From assembly GCF_963678635.1 (NCBI RefSeq), contig NW_026971149.1, forward strand, positions 1,118,001 through 1,182,000: a stretch of DNA of 64,000 nt, read 5' to 3'. A program made the position numbers and the translations under genes. This document shows positions 61,315 through 64,000 of this stretch, in pieces; position 1 is the first letter of the stretch; each line of letters starts with the position of its first letter. Below the pieces are notes generated by a model. It was given only the letters and a program-made list of their open reading frames with translations, had not been told where the DNA came from and ran no database searches. The DNA is from Symsagittifera roscoffensis. Lineage: Eukaryota > Xenacoelomorpha > Acoela > Convolutidae.

Positions 61315-62146
61315 CAAATGGTCGAGGAAACAAGAGGCAACAAGAAAGAAAATTAGAAGAATTTAGAAGTTTTAGAACTTCTAAACGACAAAGAAAAGGA
61401 GAAACAAAAAAGTGATGGAAAGAAGAAATTAAAACTCAGAATTGTTTTATGCGTGTGAAAAACTCAAATGAGAAACCAAACAACCAAGTTGTAATTGAAA
61501 ACTGAAACATTTAGTTGAGTTTTGAACATTGGAGAATTTGTTCCATTTATAAATTTGCATTTTGATTTTTAGCGAAAGGGCTTTAGAGACACTTATTATT
61601 TATTTAGAAAGGCTTAAGAGGAAAATTTATTTAAATATTCCAGCCTGCATGATTGTTTTTAATCACTTAGGACGACTGATCACTTTGTGGTGACATGAAA
61701 GACTTGAGTAATCTCTTGAAGAGGAAGATAGTTGCATTGTTCTTTCTAACCACAGAGTTTCTTAGTTTTAATATTCAGGACAAAAAACAAGCAAGATTTC
61801 CGAAGGGAAGGAGCATAGAAGGATAATTTTAGCTTGTTGGTTGACCGGACTGTCCTGCAAACCAACATTTTTTAAATCTAAGAGAAAAAGTTTTTAATCA
61901 GGACATTGACATTGGAAGTCAGAAAAGACATTTTTATCTTAGGTAATATCCTCAGTGTGCAGATTAATGAAAGAATTTGAAGGCTATAGTGATGTAGTAT
62001 GATGCCATTTGAGTTCTGCAGTGAGTCGATATGACGTGGATAAAAGTGATCTCGTGCATTTTGTAAATTCTGTTCGATGACACTGTGCCGATTATACGAA
62101 CATTGCGAGATTCAATGAGGACATTGACCGGACTGTCCGGGGAGTA
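61315..62146 (+). other. 3' non-coding region of the outer copy
   Basis: About 830 bp, A-rich at first, with no gene I can support. It ends with GTCCGGGGAGTA next to the 3' LTR. The GGGGAG run is the only polypurine-tract candidate and is short. Confidence 0.6.
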
Positions 62147-63069
62147 TGTGACATTCGACCAGAATGGCCAAAATGCAATCTCTGCAGATATCGAAATTTT
62201 AGCAGCGGACCTTCCGAGTTGGCAGTTTGGAAGAATTAAGAACGTTATTCGAACGATAAAACAAAACGTGAAGGTTGAGGGATTTGGAAATTCAAAATTT
62301 TTAAATTTTCGAAGTGATTACGTAACATTTCTGAGAAACGTCAGAAACGGCCATTTTGGCTAAAACGAGAAAGAAAAAACAACAACATTAGTTGCGCTGA
62401 CGATAACTGCGAAAATCGTGATTGAAAAACAACAGCAGATTGCAAGAATAGCAGAGAACACTCCGAGTTGCAACTATTGTGCCGCTACAATAGTTTCAAG
62501 GCCGTTGCGAACAACGGTGAAGGGTGAAAGACAGCCTTCCGGATTAAGAAAAAATCAAGGTTAACGAGCTTCATTCAGTGGATTCAAGAATCCGGAAGGG
62601 TAAAGGAACTGAGACTTCTATCCTTTTATATAAACTTTTAGCTTCCTGTCATGTCCTGACTTGAATTTAATTGATATTTGGATTCATTTTGATAAAGATG
62701 TGGAGCTAGGAGTTGGGGGGAAAGGGTTGATCCATCTTCGATGGAGATGATGATTTTTATCTACTGAACAAAAACAATAATAATTCAATAAATAATAATA
62801 GCCCTGTTTTTAGGAGTGACCTCGTGGTCTGAGGATACTGAGACCCAGCCATGAGCTCACTATTTCTACATGTATTTAAGTTAATTTGAGCGTTCTGGTC
62901 GAAGCCGGAGAACAGTAACGTTTTTGTCGACCCGATGTTAGAAAGACCACAGAAAGTACTCGCTTGGTAGAGACGGTGAAAAGCATGCAAAACTGTTTAG
63001 ACGTTAGCCAGTCGTCTTAGGACTTAGTTTTGTTTTCCGTCGATAAGTATCTTCCGGGCGAATGTTACA
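62147..63069 (+). repeat. 3' LTR of the outer element 2 copy
   Basis: 923 bp, TGTGACATTCG...CGAATGTTACA, same orientation as 19757-20686. It is followed by the TCA duplication at 63070-63072 and then by the second half of the interrupted tandem-repeat unit. Confidence 0.94.
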
Positions 63070-64000
63070 TCACGTGGTGCTTGGCTGAAGTCGCATCGAA
63101 AAATCTGAACTCATGTGAGAAAAAGAAGTGCGGGGACAAAAGACTGCATGTGTACCAGATAATGATGCAGTATGTTGTTTCATGCAGCACTTGAGTCAAC
63201 ACCAGAACGTCGGACAACAAATCACAGATGATCCCCTTGAGAAGAGACTCACGAGGAACACTACTCGTTCCTGGTGGATAGCCCTGGATACGATGAAAGA
63301 GCTAGAGAATTGTCTACAGAAGCATGACCGCAGAGTATTCAGAAAGCGTCGTAATTGGGTTACGAAGCGGAAACCAGAGGTGAATAACTTGGAGTTGAGA
63401 AGCCAACGAGGGGCGAATGTGGGAGAAATTGCTGCTGGAGTACGCGAAACAAGAAGAGTCCACCTTCATCTGCCCAACCTCTGATGGCGAACATTTTCAC
63501 CCAGACTGAGCTTCCTTTATTGTTCACGTGGTGCTTGGCTGAAGTCGCATTGAATGATCTGAACTCATGTGAGAAAATGAAGTACGGGGACAAAAGCATG
63601 CATGTTAACCGGATGATCAAGCAGTATGATGCTTCATGAGTCAACACCAGAGCGTCGGGCAACAACTCACAGTTGATCCCCTTTAGAAGGGACTCACAAA
63701 GAACACTACTCGTTACTGGTGAATAGCCCTGGACAGGATGAAAGAACTAGAGAATTGTCTAAAGAAGCTGGACCGCAGAGGTTTGAGAAAGCGTCGAAAT
63801 TGGGTTACGCAGCATGAAGGCAGAGGTGAATAACTTGGAGTTGAGAAGCCAACGAGGGGCGAATGTGGGAGAAATTGCCGCTGGAGTACTTCGAAACGAG
63901 ATGAGGCCCTCCTCATCTTCCCAACTCCTGTTGACGAACCTTTTCAGCCGGACTGAGGGTCAGTTATTGTTCGCGTGGTGCTTGGCTGAAGTTGCATCGG
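63070..64000. repeat. Tandem repeat units, right of element 2
   Basis: The remainder of the interrupted unit (63070-63147) is followed by units starting at 63148 and about 63601, spacing about 453 bp. The sequence CACGTGGTGCTTGGCTGAAG recurs at 63073, 63526 and, with one change, 63974. One frame is open for 118 codons at 63128-63484 but is interrupted in the next unit. Confidence 0.82.

Larger units (their letters stand above)
19757..63069 (+). mobile_element. Element 2, outer copy: giant Ty3/Gypsy-like retroelement, split by a nested copy
   Basis: LTRs at 19757-20686 and 62147-63069 both begin TGTGACATTCG and end CGAATGTTACA. They are flanked by TCA (19754-19756 and 63070-63072). The related intact tandem-repeat unit near 63521 shows the empty site with a single TCA, confirming a 3-bp duplication. 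Removing the nested copy (24284-44581) leaves about 23.0 kb. Order: LTR, 3-kb leader, gag, protease, RT, RNase H, rearranged integrase, macro-like ORF, 3' gene block, LTR. Many nonsense and frameshift changes plus loss of the integrase core make it defective. Confidence 0.95.

Noticed and set aside
24284-63069. A single 39-kb DNA transposon with long terminal inverted repeats (Maverick-like)
   Set aside because: The inverted ends are LTRs of two different nested elements. Pairing 24284 with 44581 and 19757 with 63069 gives matching target duplications and rejoins gag exactly.

Overview
The window holds no recognisable single-copy host gene. It is a stretch of invertebrate-type repetitive DNA made of two unrelated, very large Ty3/Gypsy-like LTR retroelements set in a tandem repeat of about 455 bp. 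The host is inferred to be a metazoan invertebrate: one element carries an envelope-like gene, the coding regions use the standard code, and metazoan-style splice signals are present. I cannot name the species.

Element 1 (1-18922, minus strand, running off the left edge) is AT-rich. Its two LTRs match over 514 bp with only two mismatches, so the insertion is recent. Along the minus strand it has a 5' LTR, a leader, a basic 155-aa ORF, a 455-aa gag-side ORF, a gag capsid with zinc knuckle, protease, RT/RNase H and integrase. Then come two tiny hydrophobic ORFs, a long open frame without a Met, an 872-aa envelope-like glycoprotein, a 601-aa orphan ORF, a likely 78-nt intron and the 3' LTR. The gag-side ORF, gag, protease and RT all lie in one reading frame, separated only by single stop codons at domain borders. 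Several downstream junctions are ATGA stop/start overlaps.

Element 2 is present twice. The outer copy (19757-63069, plus strand) is split inside gag by a complete second copy in opposite orientation (24284-44581, minus strand). Together they form a giant imperfect palindrome. Both insertions have 3-bp target duplications (TCA and AGA). LTRs are about 0.9 kb and leaders about 3 kb, with many iterations of a CCGGAGGGGT-type motif. Order: gag (coiled coil, capsid, two CCHC knuckles), protease, RT, RNase H, integrase and a post-integrase extension ending in a macro-like domain. A 3-splice-site-like sequence follows, then a 3' block of about 8-9 kb. That block has a small disordered or coiled protein, an SGNH/GDSL hydrolase with a complete catalytic set, and at least three large protein regions of no family I know.

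Both copies of element 2 are broken, in different places: the nested copy lost protease-RT-RNase H, and the outer copy lost the integrase core and carries a small inversion. Neither is autonomous. Comparing them shows that the fragmented 3' block ORFs come from a few very long ORFs. The LTR retroelement carrying an SGNH hydrolase, a macro-like domain and several kilobases of novel protein is the best candidate here for an undescribed system.
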